Shown: piece after piece, positions 16,652-24,740 of the stretch
Layout: each line of letters starts with the position of its first letter
How positions within the stretch are numbered: the first letter of the stretch is position 1
Source: Jiella avicenniae
GTDB lineage: Bacteria; Pseudomonadota; Alphaproteobacteria; Rhizobiales; Rhizobiaceae
Length of the DNA stretch: 64,000 nt
NCBI RefSeq assembly: GCF_021390325.1
Contig: NZ_JAJUWU010000004.1
Location: 248,001 to 312,000 of the forward strand
Direction of reading: 5' to 3'
Notes under the pieces: model-generated
Told to the model about the DNA's origin: nothing
The model's database searches: none
The model's input: only the letters and a program-made list of their open reading frames with translations
Made by a program: the position numbers and the translations under genes

Positions 16652-18151
16652 ATGTACGAGATCGGTCATTTCATCGGCGGCGAGCGGGTCGCCGGCAAGA
16701 GCGGCCGCAGCGCCGAGATCTTCAATCCGGCGACGGGCGAGGTGCAGGGCTCCGTCGCGCTTGCCAGCAACGAAGAGCTGCGCGCCGCCGTCGAGAACGC
16801 CAAGGCGGCGCAGCCGGCCTGGGCGGCGACCAATCCGCAGCGCCGCGCGCGGGTGATGATGAAGTTCGTCGACCTGCTCAACCGCGACATGGACAAGCTC
16901 GCCGAGGCGCTGTCGAAGGAGCACGGCAAGACGTTTCCGGACGCCAAGGGCGACGTGCAGCGCGGCCTCGAGGTCGCCGAGTTCTGCATCGCCGCGCCGC
17001 AGATGATGAAGGGCGAGTTCTCCGAAGGCGCCGGCCCCGGCATCGACATCTATTCGATCCGCCAGCCGCTCGGCGTCGTCGCCGGCATCACGCCGTTCAA
17101 CTTTCCGGCGATGATCCCGATGTGGAAGTTCTGCCCGGCGATCGCCGCCGGCAACGCCTTCATCCTGAAGCCGTCGGAGCGCGACCCGTCCGTGCCGATG
17201 ATGCTCGCCGAACTGATGCTCGAAGCTGGCGCGCCGGCCGGCATCCTCAACGTCGTCAACGGGGACAAGGGCGCCGTCGACGCCATCCTCGACGATCCGG
17301 ACATCGAGGCCGTCGGCTTCGTCGGCTCGACGGCCATCGCCAAATACATCTATGGCCGCGGCTGTTCCAACGGCAAGCGCGTCCAGGCCTTCGGCGGCGC
17401 CAAGAACCACATGATCGTCATGCCCGACGCCGACATGGACAAGGCCGTCGACGCCCTCATCGGCGCCGGCTACGGCGCGGCGGGCGAGCGCTGCATGGCC
17501 GTCTCCGTCGCGGTTCCGGTCGGCGAGGAGACCGCGGACCGGCTGATCGAGAAGCTGATTCCCAAGGTCGAGGCCCTGAAGATCGGACCATGGACCGCCG
17601 GCAACGACGTCGATTTCGGCCCGCTCGTCACCCGCGAGGCGCAGAAGCGCGTGCTCGGCCTCGTCGATCGCGGCGTCGAGGAAGGGGCGAAGCTCGTCGT
17701 CGACGGACGGAACTTCAAGATGCAGGGATACGAGGACGGCTTCTTCGTCGGCGCCTGCCTGTTCGACAACGTCACCAAGGACATGGACATCTACAAGACC
17801 GAGATCTTCGGTCCGGTCCTCTCCGTCGCACGGGCCAAGGACTACGAGGAAGCGCTCGACCTGCCGATGAGCCACGAATACGGCAACGGCGTCGCGATCT
17901 TCACCCGCGACGGCGACGCGGCGCGGGACTTCGCCAGCCGCATCAACATCGGCATGGTGGGCGTCAACGTGCCGATCCCGGTGCCGCTGTCCTATTACAC
18001 CTTCGGCGGCTGGAAGGCCTCGGGCTTCGGCGACCTCAACCAGCACGGCGCCGACGGCTTCCGCTTCTACACGCGGACGAAGACCGTCACGAGCCGCTGG
18101 CCGTCCGGCATCAAGGACGGCGCGGAATTCTCGATCCCGACGATGAAGTGA
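16652..18151 (+). CDS. mmsA: Methylmalonate-semialdehyde dehydrogenase (CoA-acylating) MmsA
   Basis: The 499-residue aldehyde dehydrogenase converts methylmalonate semialdehyde (valine catabolism) or malonate semialdehyde to propionyl- or acetyl-CoA, with NAD. Visible are the N-terminal block IGGERVAGKSGRSAEIFNPATGEV, GITPFNFPAMIPMWKFCPAIAAGN, and GFVGSTAIAKYIYGRG of the NAD site. The active-site cysteine lies in AAGERCMAVS, and FGGWKASGFGDLNQHG is near the C-terminus. The family-specific features of MmsA (FNFPAMIPMW; no general-base glutamate at the normal place) are present. AGGGGAG precedes the ATG. A terminator follows, so it is probably monocistronic. Confidence 0.95.
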   Translation: MYEIGHFIGGERVAGKSGRSAEIFNPATGEVQGSVALASNEELRAAVENAKAAQPAWAATNPQRRARVMMKFVDLLNRDMDKLAEALSKEHGKTFPDAKGDVQRGLEVAEFCIAAPQMMKGEFSEGAGPGIDIYSIRQPLGVVAGITPFNFPAMIPMWKFCPAIAAGNAFILKPSERDPSVPMMLAELMLEAGAPAGILNVVNGDKGAVDAILDDPDIEAVGFVGSTAIAKYIYGRGCSNGKRVQAFGGAKNHMIVMPDADMDKAVDALIGAGYGAAGERCMAVSVAVPVGEETADRLIEKLIPKVEALKIGPWTAGNDVDFGPLVTREAQKRVLGLVDRGVEEGAKLVVDGRNFKMQGYEDGFFVGACLFDNVTKDMDIYKTEIFGPVLSVARAKDYEEALDLPMSHEYGNGVAIFTRDGDAARDFASRINIGMVGVNVPIPVPLSYYTFGGWKASGFGDLNQHGADGFRFYTRTKTVTSRWPSGIKDGAEFSIPTMK

Positions 18152-18240
18152 GCGGTCCTCGCCAATCGGATTGGCCTGAACGCGCGGGCCAACCTGCGCC
18201 TTAGGGACATGGCCGGGACAAGCAAGTGCAAGAATAGAAG

Positions 18241-18270
18241 GAGGGGCGGTCGCAAGGCCGCCCCTCTTTG
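18241..18270 (+). terminator. Rho-independent terminator after mmsA
   Basis: GAGGGGCGG (18241-18249) pairs with CCGCCCCTC (18258-18266) across an 8-base loop, followed by TTTG. It lies 90 bases after the mmsA stop. The T-run is short, but the stem is strong. Confidence 0.8.
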
Positions 18271-18616
18271 CATGACAGCCATGTCACGGCCCGCCTCCCC
18301 TTGACCGACCGCAGTCAAGGAATATCCGATAAGCCAATGAAAACCATGAAAGAAATGGCGGACTCCTGAATTTTCCGAGCAACTCGACGGGACTGCATTC
18401 AACCGTTCCGGGTCGCGCCGTGCCCGTCCAGATTGCCGATCGCCGACGACAAAGCGACAAGAATTCGTGACCGATTCCGTCATCGACGGACCGTTCATGA
18501 TCGCACCATTTCGAGCGGCGAGATGGGTCTTACATGAACACTCGACGGACGAGAGGCCGCCGATACCAGTCCGGTACTGGCCTCGCTCGTCGAAGCATTT
18601 CGCAAGGAGTAAAAAA
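18271..18616. other. Intergenic stretch without a recognised gene
   Basis: No convincing coding frame, RNA or repeat is seen. It probably holds the promoter of the downstream small repeat-protein gene, whose ribosome site AAGGAG is at 18604-18609. Confidence 0.5.
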
Positions 18617-18994
18617 ATGCGTAGCAATATTGTCGCGACTTCGATCTTCGCAGCGGCGGTGACGCTGAGCGCCGCCGCATCGGCGCAGACTGTTCCGGGA
18701 TCCGATTACTTCCAAACGCGGGCCGACGAAGCCTCCCGGGCCGATGTCGCGGCCAGCGGCGTCTACGGCGGCGCGAGCGAGGGAGCGAGAGCCTACGGCT
18801 TTGCCACCAACGAGCGCGTCCCGGGCTCGGACTATGGCCGCACCCGTGCGAATGAAAAGGCGCGCGCCATGGTTCGTGACGAGGATTATCGCGGCTCGGC
18901 CGGGGCGGCCGGAACCGTTTCGCAGACCCGCGTTCCAGGGTCCGACTACGGCCGCACCATCCGCAACGAGCAGATCCGCGACAGCGTCCGCTGA
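18617..18994 (+). CDS. Small secreted protein with three VPGSDY repeats, unknown function
   Basis: The 125-residue protein has a signal peptide (SNIVATSIFAAAVTLSAAAS, cleavage after ASAQ) and three copies of a ~20-residue unit. Each starts VPGSDY and runs to a segment such as GRTRANEKARAMV. The copies begin near residues 25, 67 and 104, separated by Ala/Gly-rich linkers. AAGGAG sits seven bases before the ATG, and a terminator follows the stop, so it is a well-formed single-gene unit. I do not recognise a family. The repeats with conserved Tyr, Arg and Glu suggest a binding or structural role in the periplasm, but this is conjecture. Confidence 0.82.
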   Translation: MRSNIVATSIFAAAVTLSAAASAQTVPGSDYFQTRADEASRADVAASGVYGGASEGARAYGFATNERVPGSDYGRTRANEKARAMVRDEDYRGSAGAAGTVSQTRVPGSDYGRTIRNEQIRDSVR

Positions 18995-19040
18995 AGACGC
19001 GATACCGCCGGCCTGGATGAGGCCCGGCCCGTGAAATGCG

Positions 19041-19074
19041 AAAGGGCGGCTCCGCAGACGGGGCCGCCCTTTTG
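19041..19074 (+). terminator. Rho-independent terminator
   Basis: AAAGGGCGGC (19041-19050) pairs with GCCGCCCTTTT (19063-19073) across a 12-base loop. It follows the stop of the repeat protein and faces the small membrane protein gene, so it may end transcripts from both sides. Confidence 0.82.
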
Positions 19075-19118
19075 CTTCGCACGGTCGACGGGCGCCGCTT
19101 CGGCGCCGGTCTGCTCGC

Positions 19119-19241
19119 CTATTGGAACAGGGCGAGCGCGTTCAGCAGCGTCATGATGATCCCCCAGGCGAGGGGGATGCCGACGAAGGCCCAGGCGAGG
19201 GCCAGTTTGACGTTGGTCGAATTGGTCGTTTCGTTGGCCAT
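19119..19241 (-). CDS. 40-residue membrane protein, MFS transporter small subunit type
   Basis: This tiny gene encodes 40 residues: a polar start (MANETTNSTNVK) and then one long hydrophobic helix (ALAWAFVGIPLAWGIIMTLL), ending NALALFQ. It begins 15 bases after the stop of the oxalate/formate-type transporter gene, on the same strand, with GGGAGATT before its ATG. From memory, similar single-helix proteins are found directly after OFA-family transporter genes in other proteobacteria and are named MFS transporter small subunit. It probably associates with that transporter in the inner membrane. The short length makes it easily missed. Confidence 0.82.
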   Translation of the reverse strand: MANETTNSTNVKLALAWAFVGIPLAWGIIMTLLNALALFQ

Positions 19242-19256
19242 GTCAGAAATCTCCCG

Positions 19257-20648
19257 TCAGGCCCGGCTCGGGGCGGCTTCGGCTTCCATGTGATGGCGCT
19301 CGTCCACCGGCTTCATCATGAAGTTCAAGACGAAGCCGACGGCCAGGAGACCGGCCATGATGTACATCGTCACCGTATAGGCATCGGCCTTGGCGACGCC
19401 GGAATCGATCTGATACTGGCGGATGTAGTTGACCAGCACCGGCCCGACGATGCCGGCCGCCGACCAGGCGGTCAGCAGACGGCCGTGGATCGCGCCGACA
19501 TACTGGTTGCCGAAGACGTCCTTGAGATAGGCCGGGATGGTGGCGAAGCCGCCGCCATACATCGACAGGATGATGCCGTAGAACAGGACGAAGAGGACGA
19601 TCGATCCCATCTGGCCGGTGGTCGGCACCAGCGCATAGAGGACGATGCCGAGCGCGAAGAACACCATGTAGGTGTTCTTGCGGCCGATATAGTCCGAGGT
19701 CGACGCCCAGAAGAAACGGCCGCCCATGTTGAAGAGCGAGAGCAGGCCGACGAAACCGGCGGCCGCGCCCGCGGTGATGAGGCCGGGGAACATCTCCTGG
19801 CTCATCAGCGAGGCCTGGCCGAGAACGCCGATGCCGGCCGTCACGTTGAGGAACAGGACGCCCCAGAGCAACCAGAACTGCCGGGTCTTCAGCGCCTGGT
19901 CCACATGGACGTTGGCGGTGGTGATCAGGCCCTTCGACTGCTTGGGCGCGACGTAGCCGGCCGGCAGCCACCCCTTCGGAGGCACGCGGACGATCGTCGC
20001 GCCGACCATCATGTAGACGAAATAGACGATCCCGAGGACGACGAAGGCGAAGGCGACGCCGCCGACGCCCATCAGCCAGACGGACAACGGCGACGCGATG
20101 AAGGCGCCGCCGCCGAAGCCCATGATCGCCATGCCGGTCGCCATGCCCGGCTTGTCCGGGAACCAGCTCATCAGCGTCTTGACCGGGGAGATGTAGCCGA
20201 GGCCGAGGCCGCAGCCGCCGAGGACGCCGTAGCCGAAATAGACCAGCCAGAGCTGGTGCCACGCCACGCCGAGGGAGGCCACGAGGAAGCCGCCGCCGAA
20301 GAGCGCGGCCGCCGCAGCCATGGTCTTGCGCGGCCCGACCTTCTCGACCCAGGTGCCACCGAAGGCCGCGGCAAGGCCGAGGAACAGGATCGCGATCGAG
20401 AAGATCCAGCCGAGCGAGGCGATCGACCAGTCGTCCGCCCCCGGAACCTTGGCGCCATCGGCGCCGACCGTGGCGTTCAGCAGGCTGAGCGGCTTGTTGA
20501 ACACCGAAAAGGCGTAGACTTCGCCGATGCACAGATGCACGCAAAGCGCTGCCGGCGGCACCAGCCAACGATTGAAGCCCGGTTCGGCGATGGTTCGCTC
20601 GCGCGACAGCCATCCGCCTCTCGACGCCGATGCGTCATGATATGTCAT
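19257..20648 (-). CDS. OFA family MFS transporter (oxalate/formate antiporter-like)
   Basis: The 463-residue, twelve-helix major facilitator belongs to the OFA (oxalate:formate antiporter) family. Visible are the N-terminal RWLVPPAALCVHLCIGEVYAFSVFNKPL, EKVGPRKTM between helices 2 and 3, GGCGLGLGYISPVKTLMSWFPDKPG and MGGRFFWASTSDYIGRKNTY before helix 9. The substrate is probably a small carboxylate, but oxalate is not proven; the family also carries other monocarboxylates. No oxalate decarboxylase or formyl-CoA transferase gene is nearby. It forms a two-gene unit with the 40-residue membrane protein. Confidence 0.9.
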   Translation of the reverse strand: MTYHDASASRGGWLSRERTIAEPGFNRWLVPPAALCVHLCIGEVYAFSVFNKPLSLLNATVGADGAKVPGADDWSIASLGWIFSIAILFLGLAAAFGGTWVEKVGPRKTMAAAAALFGGGFLVASLGVAWHQLWLVYFGYGVLGGCGLGLGYISPVKTLMSWFPDKPGMATGMAIMGFGGGAFIASPLSVWLMGVGGVAFAFVVLGIVYFVYMMVGATIVRVPPKGWLPAGYVAPKQSKGLITTANVHVDQALKTRQFWLLWGVLFLNVTAGIGVLGQASLMSQEMFPGLITAGAAAGFVGLLSLFNMGGRFFWASTSDYIGRKNTYMVFFALGIVLYALVPTTGQMGSIVLFVLFYGIILSMYGGGFATIPAYLKDVFGNQYVGAIHGRLLTAWSAAGIVGPVLVNYIRQYQIDSGVAKADAYTVTMYIMAGLLAVGFVLNFMMKPVDERHHMEAEAAPSRA

Positions 20649-20935
20649 GTATTTCCCCCTCTGCCGACGCGAACAAGGCCGGACTTCGACTTTAGCCGGA
20701 TTTCGTCATATCTCAATACAATCGGGTGCGTGCCAAAAGCAATCAGAACGCGATCGAAAGAAGCGGCCGGCGAGTGATTGCTCGACCCTGAACGATGCCG
20801 CATTCCTTCACGACCGGAGGGCGGGCGAGATCGGCCACGGAAGGCCTGGAAGCGGGCACCGCGATCGTCGTGAGGAGCGATTTGCCACCGGGCACGGCCT
20901 CGGGTGACCGCTGATCGCCAAGTCTACGGCATCGG

Positions 20936-21030
20936 CCCGAAAATCGGAATCGATTTTCGGAACGCACGATGCGTAGATTCAATGGCTTAGAGCGTTCTTT
21001 GTGCATCCGATCGGACGCACGGTGCTCTAG
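20936..21030. repeat. Dispersed palindromic repeat of rhizobial type
   Basis: CCGAAAATCG (20937-20946) and CGATTTTCGG (20951-20960) form a near-perfect hairpin. It is followed by a second structured block from GATGCGTAGATTCAATGG to CGGACGCACGGTGCTCTAG. From memory, closely similar strings recur in many Hyphomicrobiales genomes. Its last bases supply the stop codon of opgC. The rest of the stretch 20649-20935 shows no gene. Confidence 0.7.
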
Positions 21031-22280
21031 AGGGCAGGCTTCAACCGCTTGCCGCCGGCCGAAGAACCGGCCGCGGCGCGCTGACCCGCTTCCCCGGCCG
21101 AGGGATCGGCGCCGAGGGGGCGTTCGGCCCGGGTCGGATCGACGGCGCGCCCCGCCTTCGGGCCGAGCACGACCTTCTGCGCGACGGCCCACCAGTCGAG
21201 GAACCGCGCCAGCGCGAACTGGATGGCGATGCCGGCCGAGATCAGCAGCGTGTCCGTCAGGAAATGCGACGTCTGGTCGTATTTGATCACCTGGCCGGTG
21301 AGCGACAGCACCGTACCGAGGGCGAAGACCGGAAGCGAATGGCGTCCCAGCATGGCGAAGGGATTGTCCCGCGTCACCGTCGAGAAGGGCGAGGTCGTCG
21401 CGGCATTGGCGAAGAGGTAGATGATCGCGAGGGTATGGAGCAGGCGGGGCAGGCTGACATAGGTCTTGTCGAAGCCCGTCAGCATGACCGGGAAGGGTAA
21501 GGCGCCCCACCAGGACCACAGATCGAAGCGGATGGTCAGAAAGGCGATCATGCAATAGGCGCCGGCCAGCGCCATCAGCCATGGCCGGAACGGCACCGAC
21601 AGGCCGCCCTCGATGCGCCTGAAGCCGCAATAGAGGCCGATCGCGAAGATCAGCTGCCAGGAGAACGGATTGAAGAACCAGCCGCCGGGCAGGGGATAGT
21701 TGGGTGGATCGATGCCGAAGACGGCAGCCAGCAGCCACAACGTCGCCGAGACGCCCAGCATGAGGTTGAGGCCCATGCGGGCAAGGGCGAGGAGCGCCGG
21801 CAGCATCAGAAGGAGGACGGCATACATCGGCAGGATGTTCACGTAGCCGAGCTGATGGGTCATCGTCGCGAAGCCGATCATCGTCTCGATCGGCGCCGAG
21901 ATGAACTGCGAAAGGCCGATGCGCGACAAAAGCTCGCCCCGACCGAGGGCGAGGGCGCCCCAGGAGAAGATACCGAGCGCCAGGGTTCCCAGCATGAGCT
22001 GGACGAGGGCGAGGACGCCGGCCCGCCGCCAGGCCTTCAGCGTCGCCACCAGCCGGTGACCGGCAAAGAACAGGCGTCCATAGGCATAGGCGGAGGCAAA
22101 GCCGGCCAGGAAGACGAACAGCTCGGCCGCGTCGGAAAAGCCGAAATTGCGGGAGGTGAAATTCTCGTAGAGATTGCCGGGGACATGGTTGATGAAGATC
22201 ATCACCAGGGCGATCCCCCGCCAGAAGTCGACACGATGATCCCGGCTTGCCGAGATGGGGGGGCGGGCGGCGATGTTCAT
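21027..22280 (-). CDS. opgC: OpgC, glucan succinyltransferase-like membrane protein
   Basis: The 417-residue protein matches the OpgC family (PF10129), membrane enzymes that add succinyl groups to osmoregulated periplasmic glucans. It starts with RDHRVDFWRGIALVMIFINH, the acyltransferase-like first helix. GFSDAAELFVFLAGFASAYAYGR, SQFISAPIETMIGFATMTHQLGYVNILPMY and ten or so hydrophobic helices follow. The last 50 residues are a polar tail (LGPKAGRAVDPTRAERPLG) whose stop codon lies within the palindromic repeat, so the tail may be a recent extension. It follows opgH by 17 bases, on the same strand. Confidence 0.9.
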   Translation of the reverse strand: MNIAARPPISASRDHRVDFWRGIALVMIFINHVPGNLYENFTSRNFGFSDAAELFVFLAGFASAYAYGRLFFAGHRLVATLKAWRRAGVLALVQLMLGTLALGIFSWGALALGRGELLSRIGLSQFISAPIETMIGFATMTHQLGYVNILPMYAVLLLMLPALLALARMGLNLMLGVSATLWLLAAVFGIDPPNYPLPGGWFFNPFSWQLIFAIGLYCGFRRIEGGLSVPFRPWLMALAGAYCMIAFLTIRFDLWSWWGALPFPVMLTGFDKTYVSLPRLLHTLAIIYLFANAATTSPFSTVTRDNPFAMLGRHSLPVFALGTVLSLTGQVIKYDQTSHFLTDTLLISAGIAIQFALARFLDWWAVAQKVVLGPKAGRAVDPTRAERPLGADPSAGEAGQRAAAGSSAGGKRLKPAL

Positions 22281-22297
22281 TTTCGGTATCGCGGAAC

Positions 22298-24100
22298 TCA
22301 CACGGGATCGGGCAGGCCCTCGGAGCGCTCCATGGAGGGCGTCTCGGGGCGTGGATCGATCGTCAGGGCAGCCAGGCGTTGACGCCAATCGGCGCTCGCC
22401 CGGATGACGGATTCGGGATGGGCCTCGAAGGGCGTGACGAAGAGACCGAGTCGTTTCAAGGCGTCTCCGAAGGTGGGATTGCCGGTGAGGCTGATCATCA
22501 CCGGCGCCGCCACCAGCGGAATGGCGATCGGCAAGGTCCACAGAATCAGGTCCGGCGCGTAGGCATAGGTGGCATAAAGCACGACCGCGCCGGACAGAAC
22601 CATCCACCAGGAGGCGCGGAAGGCCGCTGCGACCGGCATGTGGCCGTCCTCGCGGTCAGTCGAGGGCCAACCCGCATCCGCACCGATCAGGATCTCGTAG
22701 ACCGCCTTCGACTGGAACATCATCATGATCGGCGCGAGGATGCTGGTCAGGATCAGTTCGACGAAGGCGCCGGCGAGGACGAGGCCGGTTCCGCCGAACT
22801 CCCTGCGCCGCTCGGTGAAGGCCGACCCGAAGGCGATCAGCGTCTTCGGCAGGAGCAGGAGGACGAAGATGCCGAACAGGAGCAGCAGCGCCTTGTTGGT
22901 CTCGGGCTGGGGGAAGACCGGGAAGAGCGAATTCGCCGGGAAGTAGTTCGGCTCGGGCGCGAGCACGGGGTCGAGCAGGCTGACGATCAAGAACATCAGC
23001 CAGATCGGCGAGGCGAGATAGGCCATGATCCCGGCCACGAGCGAAATCCGGCTCCAGACCTTCAGCCCCGGCGCCGGCAGGAGCCGCGCATGCTGGAGAT
23101 TGCCCTGGCACCAGCGGCGGTCGCGCTTGGCGTATTCGATGATGTTGGACGGAGCTTCCTCGAACGAGCCTTCGAGATCGGGGTCGACGCGGACCTTGTA
23201 GCCGGCCCGCGCCAGCAGCGCCGCCTCGACATAGTCGTGGCTGAGGATGTGGCCGCCGAAGGGCGGCTTGCCGGGGAGGGTCGGCAGGCCGCAGCTCGCC
23301 GCGAACGCCCGGACGCGGATGATGGCGTTGTGGCCCCAGAACGGTCCCTCGCGCCCCTGCAGGGCCGCGATGCCCCGCGAAAAGATCGGCGAGAACAGCG
23401 CCGCGGAGAACTGCAGCGCCCGACCGAAGGGGGTGCGCCGTCCGATGATGAGCGGCTGGCTCTGCAGGAGGGCGAGTTCCGGATCCTCGTCCATGCGGCC
23501 GACCATCTCGACGATGGTGTCGGCCCGCATCAGGCTGTCGGCGTCGAGGATGAGCATGTAGTCGTAGGCGCCGCCGTTGTTGGTGACGAAATCGGCGATG
23601 TTGCCGGCCTTGCGGCCGACGTTCTGTTCGCGATGTCGATAATAGAGGCGCCCTGCGGCGGAAAGCTCGGCGACGAGGTCGTCGTAGACCCTGCGTTCGA
23701 GAGCGACGTTTTCCGCCTTGGTGGAATCGGAGAGGATGTAGAAATCGAACCGGTCGAAGTCGGACGAGCGCCGCAGTTCCTCGAACATGGCCGCGACTCT
23801 GGCGAAGACGGCCGTGACGTCCTCGTTGTAGACCGGCATCAGAACGGCCGTCCTGCTGCCGGGCGACGCGGGACGGTTTTCGGGAGAGGGCAACCTGTCC
23901 GGCGTGAAAATGCCCGCCAGTGCGGTGTTGAAGCCCCAGGACAGCCACATGCAGCACAGAAGCAGAAGGCCGATCTGCACGAAATGCAGATATGTGATCC
24001 CGTTGACGGTGACGACGACGAAGAAAAGCCAGGCCGCAAGGACCGCAAGGGCCATCGCCGCCAGCACGAACACCACACGTCGTAACGCCATCATCGCCAT
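22298..24100 (-). CDS. opgH: Glucans biosynthesis glucosyltransferase OpgH (MdoH)
   Basis: The 600-residue membrane glycosyltransferase (GT2) polymerises glucose from UDP-glucose into the beta-1,2 backbone of periplasmic glucans. Two helices precede the catalytic domain (AVLMPVYNED, near residue 85). Key motifs are ILDADSLM (metal-binding Asp), HDYVEAALLARAGY (catalytic Asp) and RDRRWCQGNLQH (QxxRW equivalent). Four or more helices follow. It is much shorter than the 847-residue E. coli protein, since it lacks most of the cytoplasmic N-terminal region, as is common in alphaproteobacteria. A second ATG at 24094 is possible. Confidence 0.92.
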   Translation of the reverse strand: MAMMALRRVVFVLAAMALAVLAAWLFFVVVTVNGITYLHFVQIGLLLLCCMWLSWGFNTALAGIFTPDRLPSPENRPASPGSRTAVLMPVYNEDVTAVFARVAAMFEELRRSSDFDRFDFYILSDSTKAENVALERRVYDDLVAELSAAGRLYYRHREQNVGRKAGNIADFVTNNGGAYDYMLILDADSLMRADTIVEMVGRMDEDPELALLQSQPLIIGRRTPFGRALQFSAALFSPIFSRGIAALQGREGPFWGHNAIIRVRAFAASCGLPTLPGKPPFGGHILSHDYVEAALLARAGYKVRVDPDLEGSFEEAPSNIIEYAKRDRRWCQGNLQHARLLPAPGLKVWSRISLVAGIMAYLASPIWLMFLIVSLLDPVLAPEPNYFPANSLFPVFPQPETNKALLLLFGIFVLLLLPKTLIAFGSAFTERRREFGGTGLVLAGAFVELILTSILAPIMMMFQSKAVYEILIGADAGWPSTDREDGHMPVAAAFRASWWMVLSGAVVLYATYAYAPDLILWTLPIAIPLVAAPVMISLTGNPTFGDALKRLGLFVTPFEAHPESVIRASADWRQRLAALTIDPRPETPSMERSEGLPDPV

Positions 24101-24419
24101 GTCAGCTACCGTCGTTCACGGCGCGAGCGCCAGTTTGCCTGGTGGGTTCGCCTCGTCTTCCGGCTCCGTCCGCCGAAGACCGCGAGCGGAGTACCGGCAT
24201 CGACCCGTTCCCTTTCGGCTCTTGATGCGTCCGGCGCGTTCTGTGTCGACATTCGCAGCCCATAGTGTTCCCATGTGGGCATCCGGTGCATGCAAGGGTC
24301 TGCCGTGCGGACGCGCCTCAAAGGGCGCACAAGAATATAGCTCCCGGCAGCATCGCGGCCAGGAGCTCCAAATTGCTACACGCGATCACGGAGTGTGGGG
24401 AGACCCCCGACTGCCTGTC
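24101..24419. other. Gap between opgH and the unknown opg-operon gene
   Basis: No confident gene is seen in these 319 bases. A 48-residue frame (24106-24252, minus strand, MSTQNAPDASRAERERV, arginine-rich) ends six bases before opgH and could be translated or be a relic of a longer OpgH N-terminus. No terminator is visible, so transcription may continue through. Confidence 0.4.
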
Positions 24420-24740
24420 TTATCCGCGAGTCCACGAAAACCGGATCGACGGCAGACCGAAGCCGCGGCGCTGCGTATCGCGGGTCAGCGCCTGCGTCGG
24501 CATCGCCAGGCGAACCGACGGTGCGGGAACCTGGATGGTCCGCAGGAACGAGATGGCCTCGCGGTCTCCCCCAAGGGCGGCGTTCAAGAGATGATCGGCA
24601 TCCCCTTCCGCGCGATTGCGGGTCGCGAGCCGGCTCTTTACCGCATCGACCACTACGTCGTCGGAAAGATCGGCGCGGCCGATGATCGCGCCGAAGTTCA
24701 TGTCGCTCGGTACGGTATGATCGGTTGGGAGATTCGTCAT
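24420..24740 (-). CDS. Unknown protein encoded in the opg operon
   Basis: This 106-residue protein starts at an ATG overlapping the opgG stop by four bases (ATGA), so it is probably translated by coupling. An ATG 15 bases earlier (24755) is also open. The sequence is soluble and helical in the middle (DDVVVDAVKSRL, then ADHLLNAALGGDREAISFLRTIQ). It ends in a basic tail (TRDTQRRGFGLPSIRFSWTRG). I recognise no domain. Position between opgG and opgH suggests a role in glucan synthesis or its control, but that is inference only. Confidence 0.68.
   Translation of the reverse strand: MTNLPTDHTVPSDMNFGAIIGRADLSDDVVVDAVKSRLATRNRAEGDADHLLNAALGGDREAISFLRTIQVPAPSVRLAMPTQALTRDTQRRGFGLPSIRFSWTRG

Noticed and set aside
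24106..24252. A 48-residue arginine-rich frame just upstream of opgH
   Set aside because: It could be translated, but it has no domain and no clear ribosome site. I only mention it in the gap entry.
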